A stretch of DNA of 17,271 nucleotides, taken from Physocladia obscura (taxonomy: Eukaryota; Chytridiomycota; Chytridiomycetes; Chytridiales; Chytriomycetaceae). The notes beneath the pieces are model-generated. The model ran no database searches, was not told where the DNA came from, and saw only the letters and a list, made by a program, of their open reading frames with translations. Both the position numbers and the translations under genes were made by a program. The stretch spans positions 1-17,271 of the forward strand of contig JADGJH010000534.1 of assembly GCA_027596945.1 (NCBI GenBank), in the 5' to 3' direction. This document shows, one piece after another, positions 7,762 to 17,260 of this stretch (positions within the stretch are counted from its first letter, which is position 1; the number at the start of each line of letters is the position of its first letter).

Positions 7762-8610
7762 CTATGTCGGTATTATAATCTTATTTGAGGCAATACCATA
7801 TGCAGTTGTCTGCTTGGAACAACCAACGCGATAAAGCGATATTTTCATCTGGGCCAAAATGAACGCAATGATAGTAAAAATCACCAGTACCACAACTAAA
7901 TATTTTTCCTCTCCGATCACCGTGTATGCAATGTAAAATCCACCGGAAATATATGCACAACCAACCGAGCAGATACCATAAATTGAAATAATTCTAAATC
8001 GCGAATCTGTACTACTTTCCCACAGTCCCATTACTTGCAAATATTTGATGAAGGTTATCAAAAACAAAGAATCCAAAAATATAATTCCCAATCCACCCAA
8101 GCTGCTGCAAATCTGAGATGTCAACGATAAAGCATTGAAAAAAGGCAAGTTTTTGCAGAAATAATATTGAAGCAAAGACGTCACAAACGTGGCAAAAACC
8201 AGTATTGGAGTTATGATCGCCAAAATTTTTGCTGTTGTTTCATATCTTGGAAGCTGTTTTTTCAAGATCGGGGCTGTTCTTAAAAACGAGTAAATGAGGT
8301 AGGAAATTTGACAAGAAGAATTGCAGAGTGCCCCGATTGGTGCAATTTGGAGTTTTATTGCAGTGTTGGCTGAAATCATTGCTTGTACAGTAATAAGTTC
8401 ACAAACGGAATCTCCAATCAACGACATCGCGCAAACAAGAAGGCAGCCGCCGAAAGGAGATAGTTTAGATCCAGCATGGATTTCTGTTTTGAGCACAACG
8501 ACTGCTATCAATAAAAAAAGCACAGCTGTGATTCCGATCATAATGTAGCATATTATTTCGAGTGATTGACTTGGTGTTGGTTGACTGTTTGTCTGTGTAC
8601 AAGCATCCAT
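7762..8610 (-). CDS. Seven-transmembrane protein, intronless
   Basis: A clean 282-codon ORF starts at an ATG at 8610 and ends in TAG. Seven hydrophobic helices are visible at about residues 18-40, 52-78, 85-110, 126-151, 165-190, 205-231 and 237-258, with a short polar N-terminus (MDACTQTNSQPTPSQS) and a short C-terminal tail. There is no signal peptide. The layout is that of a small G-protein-coupled-receptor-like or other 7TM membrane protein, but I see no DRY, NPxxY or retinal-lysine motif, so the class is undecided. It sits in the plasma or an internal membrane. Unlike its neighbours it has no intron. The repeat block lies immediately downstream. Confidence 0.75.
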   Translation of the reverse strand: MDACTQTNSQPTPSQSLEIICYIMIGITAVLFLLIAVVVLKTEIHAGSKLSPFGGCLLVCAMSLIGDSVCELITVQAMISANTAIKLQIAPIGALCNSSCQISYLIYSFLRTAPILKKQLPRYETTAKILAIITPILVFATFVTSLLQYYFCKNLPFFNALSLTSQICSSLGGLGIIFLDSLFLITFIKYLQVMGLWESSTDSRFRIISIYGICSVGCAYISGGFYIAYTVIGEEKYLVVVLVIFTIIAFILAQMKISLYRVGCSKQTTAYGIASNKIIIPT

Positions 8611-8655
8611 TGTCTTGAATAATTCAGTTTCTTGACAAAGACATGAAAAAAATAA

Positions 8656-8964
8656 TTAAAAAAGTGGTAAAGTGGACTGGTCATTTTTAAATATTGTCTT
8701 GGCAAGATTTTTCACAAAAGCAACAGCAGTGAAACTGATCAAAATTGCGTTAACTATCGTAATTATCTGTTATAATCTATATATCCTATAAAAATGAAGA
8801 AAAAAAAAATGAAGATTAGAGCTTTCTGTTATTGATAGTTCAACAAAAGGATCAAAGTGAGATGGCAAACGCGGAATGATAAAATGCTGGGATGAAGATG
8901 GCATCACTGATTACACTTACTTGTGCCCACTTCCAATCAGATGAGAACCCATCAAAGTTACATA
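8656..8964 (-). CDS. 3' exons of a small single-pass membrane protein (partial)
   Basis: An exon at 8921-8964 is flanked by a TTTTAATAG acceptor and a perfect GTAAGT donor and reads CNFDGFSSDWKWAQ. A second exon at 8656-8766, after an ATTATAACAG acceptor, reads IITIVNAILISFTAVAFVK, followed by a charged tail, and ends in TAA. The first exon would be outside or luminal, the second a membrane helix with a short Lys-containing cytosolic tail. The intron (8767-8920, 154 bases) is longer than usual here and might hide another exon. No start codon was found; an upstream exon may lie in 8970-9130, overlapping the septin 5' flank (candidate frame MFDNQIISKYF, not in phase with the exon below). No family is recognised. 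Confidence 0.35.
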
Positions 8965-9131
8965 CTATTAAAACAAAATTAAGTAATATGTAGATAATTT
9001 ACGTTTTTGTTTTGAGTAGAGGGTTTGGTCGTGAAAGGGTAAGTGTATTGGTGAAACATAAAGTATTTCGATATAATTTGATTATCAAACATTGTTTTTA
9101 CTTGTTCATCAAATTGAAACTGTATAACACA

Positions 9132-10511
9132 ATGGTCGCTTCATCAGGGGCATCTTTCAAGTCAGGCGGCGTAAGCGAACCCTCTTTGCTCAATGAAACA
9201 ATACCATGACGTCAAGTTGCACTTCGCTTATTCTCGAGCTTTCTCGCTCGACACCATCAACAAAACGCTAACATCTTCAAACTACAGGTACGCAGAAAAG
9301 CAGCAAAGAAAGGTCTTATATTTACTATCATGATTGTTGGTAAGTATCTGCAATTACAGCTATCCAGCTGTCAGACAACTAAAAAGTGACTCGGAAATAT
9401 GAAATTGAAACCAGGATCTAGTGGAAGCGGAAAGTCAACGTTCGTCAACACTCTATGCGAATCACCCGTGATTCTGCGCAAGGACCATCTTGATGCTGAG
9501 AAAGCGGCGGCGCCTAAAACAGTCAACATTACTCCAACAACAATCGGTTTGGTGTTTCTCTGAACATCAAAATCGTGTCATACTTAAACTAGCTTCCAGA
9601 AATGGACGAAGATGGCTTGAAACTCTCGCTGACTGTGGTCGACACTCCGGGATTCGGTGATAACATCAATAATGAACCCGCATTCACCGATATTCTAGAG
9701 TATATTGAACATCAGTATGAGGAAATTCTGAGCCAAGAGTCGAGAATCAAGAGAAACCCGAGATTTCAAGGTTAGTTGAGCTCAAATAGTTTTGAATAAC
9801 CATATACTTTTTTCTGGTCAGATAATCGTGTTCATGTACTTCTGTACTTTGTTCAACCAACTGGCCATGGACTGCGTGAAATGGATATTGAATTCATGCG
9901 TACACTTGGTCCTCGCGTCAATGTGATTCCAGTCATTTCCAAAGCTGATTCGATGACACCGCAAGAACTGAATGCCTTCAAAAAAAAAGTTATGGAAGAC
10001 ATTTCACATTACAAGATTCCAATTTACGATTTTCCGTATGACGAAGATGAAGATGACGAAGAAACTATAGAAGAGAACACAGAATTGAGGGTATTTTTAT
10101 GTTGATTTTCTGAAATTATTTATTATCTGGGCAAATGAAAACAACAATTTTAAAATAAACAGGGGCTCCTTCCATTTTCCGTAATTGGATCTGAGGATGA
10201 AATAGTTTTGAATGGTCGTAGAGTTAGATGCCGCCAGTATCCGTGGGGTATTGTTGAAGTTGACAACAGTAAACACTGTGATTTCTCCAAACTTAGGTAC
10301 ATGTTGTTGAGCTCGCATCTTCACGATGTAAAGGACATTACGCATGAAGTTTTGTACGAATCTTGGAGAACTGAGAAACTTAGCAAAGAAGGCCATCATG
10401 AGTACGTTTTTTTGCGTACATCTTAGTTTGACTGATAAAATATTTATTTATTTATTTTCTCTATTATTTTGCTTTAGCGACGATGAAGAAGAAGTTGTCA
10501 TTGACGGATAA
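9132..10511 (+). CDS. CDC11: Septin, CDC11/AspA type
   Basis: Seven exons: 9132-9170, 9288-9339, 9415-9546, 9600-9770, 9822-10090, 10163-10401 and 10478-10511, giving 311 residues. Septins are GTP-binding proteins that form hetero-oligomeric filaments at the cell cortex and division site. Visible are the polybasic stretch before the G domain (VRRKAAKKG, about 14-22), the P-loop GSSGSGKS (31-38), G3 DTPGFGD (89-95), G4 SKAD (171-174), and the septin unique element with RQYPWG and HLHDVKDITHEVLYE near the end. Phrases such as ESRIKRNPRF and PTGHGLRE match the CDC11/AspA group. The intron inside the P-loop Gly codon is phase 1. An alternative acceptor near 9592 with donor GTGTTT would add a few residues (GLLPE). 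The protein stops soon after the G domain (HHDDDEEEVVIDG), without the coiled-coil tail of yeast CDC11. Confidence 0.9.
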
Positions 10512-10623
10512 ATGACAAACCTTTATCCTATTTTTTGTTTACTCTGTTCGTTTGTCAAAAAAAAAAAATATATACAAGCCAATATGTCTCTTCTTATTAT
10601 TTATCCATTTCCATTACTCGGAA

Positions 10624-11775
10624 CTATAAAGAATCCAACTTCAAGTAACAGAATTTCGTGGATGTCTTTGAATTCTCCAGCTATGGAGCAAATCTCTTAG
10701 TATCAGTTTCAATTTCTGCATTTTCTTGCAATTTCGTGTTTGTGCAATCTTACGCCAGTAAATTGGATGGGAACAGCGATATCATATGGACGTTGAATAA
10801 TTGAATCCACAGCTTTAAGCAAGTCCGTCCATGAATTTTCAAAATCTTTGTGATTTATAGTGTTGCTTACTTGATTGAGCTGTATATTTTGCTTCAAATA
10901 TGAGTTTTAATTATATTATTCATTAATTACTCTTTTTTTTTTAATTTGCAGACTACTTGTAAATTCTTCTGCCATATTTATGTTTTGGATTATTCTCTGA
11001 TATTATATTTTCACGATTGCCGTTGAAGATACTCCCACAAACTCTGTAGGGTTTAATTGTATCGAAGAGCTTTTAAAGCCAAATGTGTGGTAGAAATCAG
11101 TGTTTTTGACAACTCGTAGAACAGACTCATCTTTGTGTGAATTTGAAGTACTGGGTACAAAACACAACAAAATAATGAAATAAATAATGAAATAAATTGA
11201 AGTATCTACATCATAATGATAGCAGTTGCAGTTATGAGTTCTGGTATGATAGTAGTATATTTCTCATTGCTCATTTTATTATCTAAAAATTCATAAGCAA
11301 TTTTTTTTTATCATACCATGTGATGCCTTGACAAAGCTGCTATATATGCCACTTCAAAATTTCCCTCTGCAAAATATACTCTAGCAGGAAAGCATATCTT
11401 GGCACCACAGAAAATCACAATGCCTGGAACCAGCCTGAATTCACTTGGGCCAAAAGTTACAGCTTTATAATTATTTGAAAGTCGACCGGAAATATTTCCA
11501 GATGTCAAACTTGCAGCAGTGACTGCAAAATCTAGAGTTTTTCATCTTGGCAGCCCATCTGCTATAAATATTTTTGAATCTGCATTCTGCTGTTACTCCA
11601 ACACTTTAACTTCCACAAGTACCAACTGTTTCTCAAGTAAATTTTTGTTTTTATAGAAGTTTTGTGTTGCAAAGTCAGTTAAATATTAGAAACAAAAGAG
11701 GGAAAAAAAAAACCCACCATCAATAAAATTTTTGATTTTTTCTGTTGGCAGCCGCATTAAAACACGCCCCTTCAT
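10624..11775 (-). CDS. Unrecognised many-exon protein, possibly a pseudogene
   Basis: Exon-like pieces bounded by GT-AG signals: 11718-11775 (MKGRVLMRLPTEKIKNFID), 11317-11579 (DSKIFIADGLPR, TGA at 11542-11544, then KTLDFAVTAASLTSGNISG and TFGPSEFRLVPG), then short exons about 11205-11262 (KYTTIIPELITATAIIM), about 11090-11145 (NTDFYHTFGFKSSSIQLNPTEF), about 10931-10997 (IQNINMAEEFTSSLQ), 10754-10879 (ENSWTDLLKAVDSIIQRPYD, ending before a GTAAGA donor), and 10624-10680 (final exon ending LKLDSL and TAG). The last intron (10681-10753) has a good CTGATACTAAG branch-like site. Several pieces look like beta-sandwich strands, so a repeat-domain protein is possible, but no family can be named. The TGA at 11542 lies inside otherwise good coding sequence and suggests a mutation, a sequencing error or a wrong exon edge. 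Confidence 0.4.
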
Positions 11776-11832
11776 CTTCGGTAGCAACAATTAAAAAAGA
11801 GCCAGTTGCAATAACAGAGCTCTTGCTGGCAT

Positions 11833-12624
11833 TTAGTCTCTTGCAAGACTCTTGATTTTGGATTTTGTGTTGTTAATTGGTTTGAACTTCTTGCGAGCAT
11901 CAAAAGTTACACGAGATCCATCGCGCCTGAGAATTCCTTGAACGCACTTGTTCCTGCCACAAACGCGTGGCAATTCAATAGAATTTTTTGCCCGCAACTG
12001 AAAAATTGGAAAAAATGAGATTTCAGGAAAAAAACATTGAGCACAAACCTTTTCTTCTAATCTGCCATGCCTGTTCGGCTCACTGTCCCCGCGCGTTTTC
12101 TTCATACCCTCCTGTTTTTAAGAGAGTTTTTTAGAATGGGAAAAATGAAGCTGCTCGCTTTGAAAGGTTTTATTCAAGTCACATGATCAGAGAATTATTT
12201 ACCGGTTCATTTTCTGGTTGCTATTTGAGAACGAAGTGTAAAGTTTTGAAGAAAGACTGAATGCAAGCAAAAAACATACCATAGAAACTCCAGAGTCATG
12301 ACGCAGATCACTCTTCTTGTTCTTGCGCGTTCGTTTGACTATGTTGGAATCAGATTCCAAATCCGCGAGCAAGCCAGGCATTGCTGGGTGGTTCGACGAC
12401 GATTTAAGGATTTTTCTAGATGCGATGTGAGCAACGCTGGTATTTTCATCGTCATCTGGAATTATTAAAGTTGAAGAGGATGATTGGGGAAGATTGCGTT
12501 TCTTCGAGGGGCTATTCGCTGCTGACGCATTGGTGATGAGTGGTGTACGAGATGCTGGCACAGATGGTTGCGGCGGCTTTGGCTTTAGGAAGGCGCGGAT
12601 GTCAGTCTCATTTTGGATGCTTGG
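11833..12624 (-). CDS. Small basic nuclear-type protein with RVTF motif; start unresolved
   Basis: Exons: about 12624-12280, an 18-base microexon 12203-12220 (QPENEP), 12049-12111 and 11833-11997, joined in phase by introns of 59, 91 and 51 bases, ending LARD and TAA. The first exon begins with NETDIRAFLKPKPPQPS, similar to PCNA-interacting (PIP-like) tips, then low-complexity basic/Ser sequence (SPSKKRNLPQSSSS, IIPDDDE, KRTRKNKKS). The last exon has CGRNKCVQGILRRDGSRVTF, where RVTF fits the protein-phosphatase-1 docking pattern. Together these suggest a chromatin or cell-cycle protein, which is inference only. No ATG is in frame: ATGs at 12637 (MEKITKHPK) and 12611 are in the other two frames, and a TAA lies in frame at 12625. 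A one-base error in the AAAA run near 12612 would connect the 12637 ATG. Confidence 0.5.
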
Positions 12625-12637
12625 TTATTTTTTCCAT

Positions 12638-13328
12638 AATCACGCCTGTCCGAAGGTTTAAATTTTCTGATGTTTCACCCGTGAACGAGGCGTTCGTTCA
12701 CGAAGGTGGAATTTTATTTCGGCTTGAGGCGTCGTTTTGTTTCAAAATAAGAAAAAGTTCGCGGTGGCGGAATATTCCAAAGTTGAATATTGAGTTGTGA
12801 AGTTGTAGTGAGAGCAAGTAAAAATGAAAAACAGTGGTTACACTTTACAGAGTAAGGTGTGAATGGGCGAGTCATTGGGAGGGTCTGAACAAACCAACCC
12901 TTTTCGTACCAGTCGGTAAGGGGTCGTTTTTTGACAGTAGAAGATGAGACTACCAAAGACATACTCGTTGTAAGTCTCTGTTTGTTGAAACTCTTGTCTA
13001 TTTTTGTAAATCTTTTGAATTAAAATCAATATTAATTCTGGAAAGAAAGGAACGATCATATTTTGATAGTTGCTTTGGCACGAAAGAACTAGTTCGATTA
13101 GCAATTAACAGTAGTTTTGTAATCAAGAAGTCTAGTGAAAAAAATTTAAAAAACATTTAAAAAAACGCACTGTATTAATTCAGAGCTAAAATTTAATCTT
13201 TTGATATATTTTTGAAAATACGATACCAAGTAAAACGCCGAAATCCGGGAAAATGAAACTTTACCACCCTTGGCTGCCACTTTCATGTTCGAATCAATCA
13301 AACAGAAAAAAATTGACTTGAAAAAAAA
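12638..13328. other. Divergent intergenic region with dispersed repeat copy
   Basis: Lies between a minus-strand and a plus-strand gene, so both promoters should be here. It holds CCAAAGTTGAATATTGAGTTG at about 12777-12797 and AAGGTGTGAATGGGCGAGTC with a following G run at 12854-12886, in the same order and spacing (about 80 bases) as the copy at 7585-7698. Minus-strand frames at 12714-13104 show no family signal and are not called. The last 130 bases before the ATG at 13329 are A-rich. Confidence 0.5.
12775..12890 (+). repeat. Dispersed repeat, copy 2
   Basis: Shares with 7580-7700 a CAAAGTTGA...GAGTTG phrase followed about 80 bases later by GTGTG..TGGGCGAGTC..TGGG.GGGT. Both copies are on the plus strand. 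No terminal inverted repeat was identified, so the class (MITE, SINE or solo terminal repeat) is unknown. Confidence 0.5.
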
Positions 13329-14731
13329 ATGAGTGGAGCGCGTGTCAAGCCCGTTGAAGATGAAGAGAGCGGCTATGGGATGGGCGCAGCGGGCGAATCC
13401 GGAAGCGCGCGCGGATTTGCCAGAGTGCCAACCAGCGAAGGGGAGGCAGATTCAGCCACTGCCTGTACCACCAATACCGGCAGCACCAGTAACAGCTGTA
13501 CCAACAATAGTACGAAACAAAAAGCCGACGTCGAGTCACTGTTTTCCGCGAGCGCAATCTCCGCAATTATAGGCTCAATTATCTCGTCTGTTGCAATCGT
13601 CATGGTCCGTGAAGATGTCTTGACGACATTCTGATGAAACAAATTTTTTTGCTTGACAGGTCAACAAACTTGCGCTTAACAACGGCTTTCCATACGCTTC
13701 TTCACTTACTGCATTACATCAGGTTGTTTCACTAATTTTATAAATAATCATATGACTGATCTTTTTTTCTTTCTTTTTCAGCTCACTGTGTATATTTTCA
13801 CCACCATACTCATCAAAACAAAATCCATCCCGGCTCTTCCAGAGCCGCTTCCGGCAAGCCAGTCGAGACCACGTTATATTGTCGCGGCTTTGTATTCTTC
13901 CGGCCTTGTTCTCATGAACCAAAGCTTGGCAATGAATCCTGTTGCTTTTTACCAGCTCTTGAAGGTTGAACAATTTTAATTTGAGAGAGATTACGATTTT
14001 TTTTCCGTTATTTAATAGCTTTTGATGGATAGATGTCTTGCATTCCAGCAATAGCATTCTTCCAGTATCTTCTCTTCAACAAGGTTGTAAATCGTCCAAC
14101 TGGAATCTCGCTTGGAGTAATTCTGCTTGGTGTTGCTATTTCAACAATGGCGCCTACAAACGCGCAAGCGAAAAATTCACAACGTGCAGACGAATTTGAC
14201 ACAAAATCTGCTGCGAGTGCTGCCGCCACTTTTTTTTCCGGATTTCTCACCCTTATCGTCTCTATCAGCGCCGTTTCAACAACAGTACTTAGCCAAATCG
14301 AAGTCAGCATGAATCCCGATCTGAAGCGGCTCTCATCGTTCCAAGTAATGAACGCAATGTCTGTGCTCTCGTTTGTCGTGTGTATAGTTGCCGCACTCTT
14401 CATCGACGTTAAAATTAGTCTCTTGGATTTCTTGAACCCCGAATCGTTTGGCGCGAAGATTGCTGTGTTTGTTGATAGCATTTTGGCGGAGGCGCCACTC
14501 GGATGGGTTCTTTTCAGCTGTGTTTTAAGTATTGTTGTCAATCTTTTTGGGACCAATTTGATCAAATACACGAGTCCCATGACTTTTCAGGTTGTTGGGC
14601 ATTTGAAAACAATGCTGACGCTTGGAATTGGGGCTTTATTGTTTGGTGCTGGCGGGTTAGATGGATTGAAGGGAGTTGGTGTTTTGGTGGCGTTAGTTGG
14701 GATGGTATTGTATTCGAAGGAAAAGATGTGA
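13329..14731 (+). CDS. SLC35E3-like nucleotide-sugar / triose-phosphate translocator family protein
   Basis: Exons 13329-13604, 13660-13722, 13782-13964 and 14033-14731 join in phase through introns of 55, 59 and 68 bases, giving 406 residues and ending in TGA. The first roughly 70 residues are hydrophilic and Ser/Thr/Asn-rich; then about ten hydrophobic helices follow, beginning ISAIIGSIISSVAIVMVNK. The terminal part SPMTFQVVGHLKTMLTLG and ALVGMVLYSK is the typical end of SLC35E/TPT members of the drug/metabolite transporter superfamily, including the conserved VxGHxK lysine. These proteins exchange sugar-phosphates or nucleotide sugars across Golgi or ER membranes; the substrate cannot be told from sequence here. 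The start ATG follows an A-rich leader. The internal loop NAQAKNSQRADEFDTKSAAS (about residues 217-236) looks like an added polar segment. The neighbouring minus-strand gene is divergent. Confidence 0.85.
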
Positions 14732-14860
14732 TATTTTACCGTTTTGAGGAATTTACTCTTATGATGTTTGTTTTCGTTTCATGTTTTTTCGCTTTTTTTT
14801 GTTAAGCGTTTTTTTTTTTTCAAAAAAATTATCATCCTAATTATTATTATCGCAAGAAAA
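14732..14860. other. Short T-rich spacer
   Basis: Contains T runs and the 3' end region of the solute-carrier gene and the 5' flank of the CFAP184 gene. The two genes are in tandem, only 129 bases apart between stop and proposed start. No other feature is seen. Confidence 0.4.
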
Positions 14861-17260
14861 ATGTCCGATAGTACTATAAAGCCAGGATCGGTATAAAAAA
14901 TTAGGTATTGCTGAATAGATTAATTAAAAAAAATTAATAAATTAGGGAACAAAGTCAAAAGCACCAAGCTTAGCGGCTTCGAAAAGAGGATCTCGTGCAA
15001 ATATTTGTATTAATTCATCATACAATCGCCAAAAATTTTTAATTGATAATTAATCGGTTACTATTTTATTTTATTTTATGTTGCTGTTTTATTTGATAGC
15101 ACAATTGCAGTCGAATTTGGTGAAACATTCATCACAAAACACGATAAGTTCGACACCCGTGTCCACGCGGCAAAGTCAGACTGCCCTTGCACAACCAGAT
15201 GACGCTTTTCAACCCACAGAAACAATACTGAACGAAAACGAATTACAAATCTCAAATCAACAACAACAACAACAACCTGAATCTGCTGATGATGAAATTT
15301 TAAATACAGCCACCGACAGTGCTGTTGCTGATTCCAGACCAAATGATCAGAAACCTGATGATACAGACGCGTCTGTAGAAGCACGACTCTCAGCGACACT
15401 CGACAAAATCACATCGCAGCTGTCAATTATTGCCCTTGGTGACACCATTGGCATTGATAGTAATGGTGGTTGTGGTAATGACGAGTCTTTGATTGAAGTT
15501 GGCGATGAAATTGAAGTCATTCCACAAGTTGCGCGGACACTGACAAGTCCCTTGCTAAAACAAAATAACTCATTTACATTTGTCCATGCGGACTATGCAG
15601 CTGTTGTTGGTGCTAATGTCGCTATATCTGGCGGTGACGTGGACGATTTGGGCGGTGGAGGTAGTGGAGTGGCGGCGGCTTTGAGTGTCGTGCCGTTTGC
15701 GCAACAGGTGTTTATGCGGAGCGAAAGTTTTTTTGAAGCTGATGGCGATCTTTTTGGATGTAGTGGTTGTTTGACTGTGGGTGTCGCAAGATTTCGAACA
15801 CCAATTATGCGTCCGTCAAGTCCGACATGGGTTCCGCCGATAGTTGAAGCAAACAATGCTGAAGGTGATATCGCAGCGGTAATAGAAATAGCACAGGTCG
15901 CAGTTTCAGTTGCAATCGTAGAAGAAGAAATTATTGATCGTGAAGCGTTAATTGCGAGCATCAAACAACAGCTTGACTTAAAGGAGAAACTGCAAGCCAA
16001 AAATTCATTTTTGCAAAATAAACTCGGAGAGTATTTTAAAAGGAAGAGGGTAACTTTTTATTGTTTCATTGTTTTTTTTTGTTTGTTTTTTCTGCTTGAG
16101 CTGTTTTCCGTTTCTTTTTTCAGACTGACGACGTACATGATTCTGAAAAAAGCGTTGCAGATCAAGAACAGGTAAAAGTCCTATTTTTTTTTTTTTCTTC
16201 GGAGTTATACCAAGGCCCTACTATTGTGAAACAAAAGTATTTGTATACACATTTATTCTAATTTATTTTACAAGCGCTATGCAAACTGCATGACAGCTCT
16301 ATCCACCCTCCGTACCGAATATGAGTCTCTAAACAGCACAAATAGTAAAATCGTGAATGAGTACAAATCAAAACTTGGCCAACACTCACTCGAGGCCAGT
16401 GAGCGCGGCGAAGAGTTTGTCAAATTCAAACGTGCTACTGCACTGGCTGCGGAAAATAGCCGGACTGGGAAATCTATTCCAACGAAAACCGTTGCGCAAC
16501 TTGAAGCGACTGATCAGCGGAAAGAGATGGAAGTTGCAGCTGTTCGGTTGGATCATATTAAATTGAGGAATAAATTGAAGAGACATGAACAGCTTTTGAG
16601 GCAAAAGGTTTTGTTTTTTCTTCATTTTTGCCAACTAAAATTTTTCAATTTTGCAGGAAGAACTTGCAGATGGCCTTCATTTAATTGATTTCGAGCAACT
16701 CAAAATTGAAAATCAGACATATAATGAAAAAATTGAAGAACGTAACGAGGTGAAATTCATCTTTATTTACCAGACGAAGAAAGAAAAATTTAATTGTAAA
16801 ATTTTTATGACATCAATCGCTTTATTTTAGGAACTCTTGAAACTTCGCAAAAAAATCACAAACATTGTCCAAGTACTAACCCACGTTAAAGAAAAGCTGC
16901 AATTTGTCCAAGCTGAGAATTCAAATCTTCGCAAAGACCTGAAATGCCTTGACCGGGATGTTGCCGTTCGCAGAGATTCTCTGCCAGCATCCAAACAAGC
17001 ACGTGACGGAATTAAAAATTTGAATAACATGATTCGACAAAAAAATGGTCTTCTTGGAAATAAACCACTATTACGTGATTTTGAGGAGAAAGTGGTTTGT
17101 TTTGGAGTTATTTTCTATTCTATTATTATTCATTAGCCATTTCAAGGATGAAACTGAGGCTTTAAAGTCAAGAATTGATACTCTCCGAACAACGCATGCG
17201 AATCTTTCTGCTGAGACTCTTTCAATAAAACTACAAATTAAACTAAAAAAAATTATATGA
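14861..17260 (+). CDS. CFAP184: CCDC96/CFAP184-type axonemal coiled-coil protein
   Basis: Exons 14861-14890, 15111-16049, 16124-16171, 16275-16607, 16657-16749, 16831-17094 and 17147-17260 join in phase (606 residues). CFAP184 (CCDC96, FAP184) works with CCDC113/FAP263 on the ciliary axoneme near radial spoke 3 and the nexin-dynein regulatory complex. The C-terminal third carries the family signature: EELADGLHLIDFEQLKIENQ, TYNEKIEERNEELLKLRKKI, VQVLTHVKEKL and GLLGNKPLLRDFEEKV, all coiled coil (DUF4201-type). The N-terminal half is low complexity, acidic and poorly conserved, with a Q run from CAA repeats at 15258-15276. The start at 14861 (MSDSTIKPGS) uses a 220-base first intron with a TTGCAG acceptor; the alternative is ATG 15078 (MLLFYLIAQLQ), whose first bases look like a polypyrimidine tract. 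Confidence 0.88.
14938..15045 (-). other. Coding-like orphan segment inside CFAP184 intron 1
   Basis: The minus strand is open for about 35 codons, from a TAA near 15050 to a TAA near 14943, and reads IKNFWRLYDELIQIFARDPL followed by FEAAKLGAFDFVP. Base composition (GCACCAAGCTTAGCGGCTTC on plus) is richer in GC than the surrounding AT-rich intron. No start codon or splice acceptor fits. It may be a relic exon or chance. Confidence 0.25.
15258..15276. repeat. CAA trinucleotide run
   Basis: About six CAA units encoding the polyglutamine stretch in the N-terminal half of the CFAP184 protein. Confidence 0.7.

Noticed and set aside
12714..13104. Two minus-strand ORFs upstream of the RVTF gene
   Set aside because: They cover the dispersed repeat and AT-rich spacer, lack splice links to the downstream exon and match no family known to me.
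13333..13642. Several overlapping ORFs on both strands over the first exon of the solute carrier
   Set aside because: They are shadows of a GC-rich exon; only the 13329 frame splices in phase into the transporter helices.
15076..16000. Minus-strand ORFs opposite CFAP184
   Set aside because: Antisense shadows of its low-complexity exon; composition mirrors the plus frame and no motif is seen.
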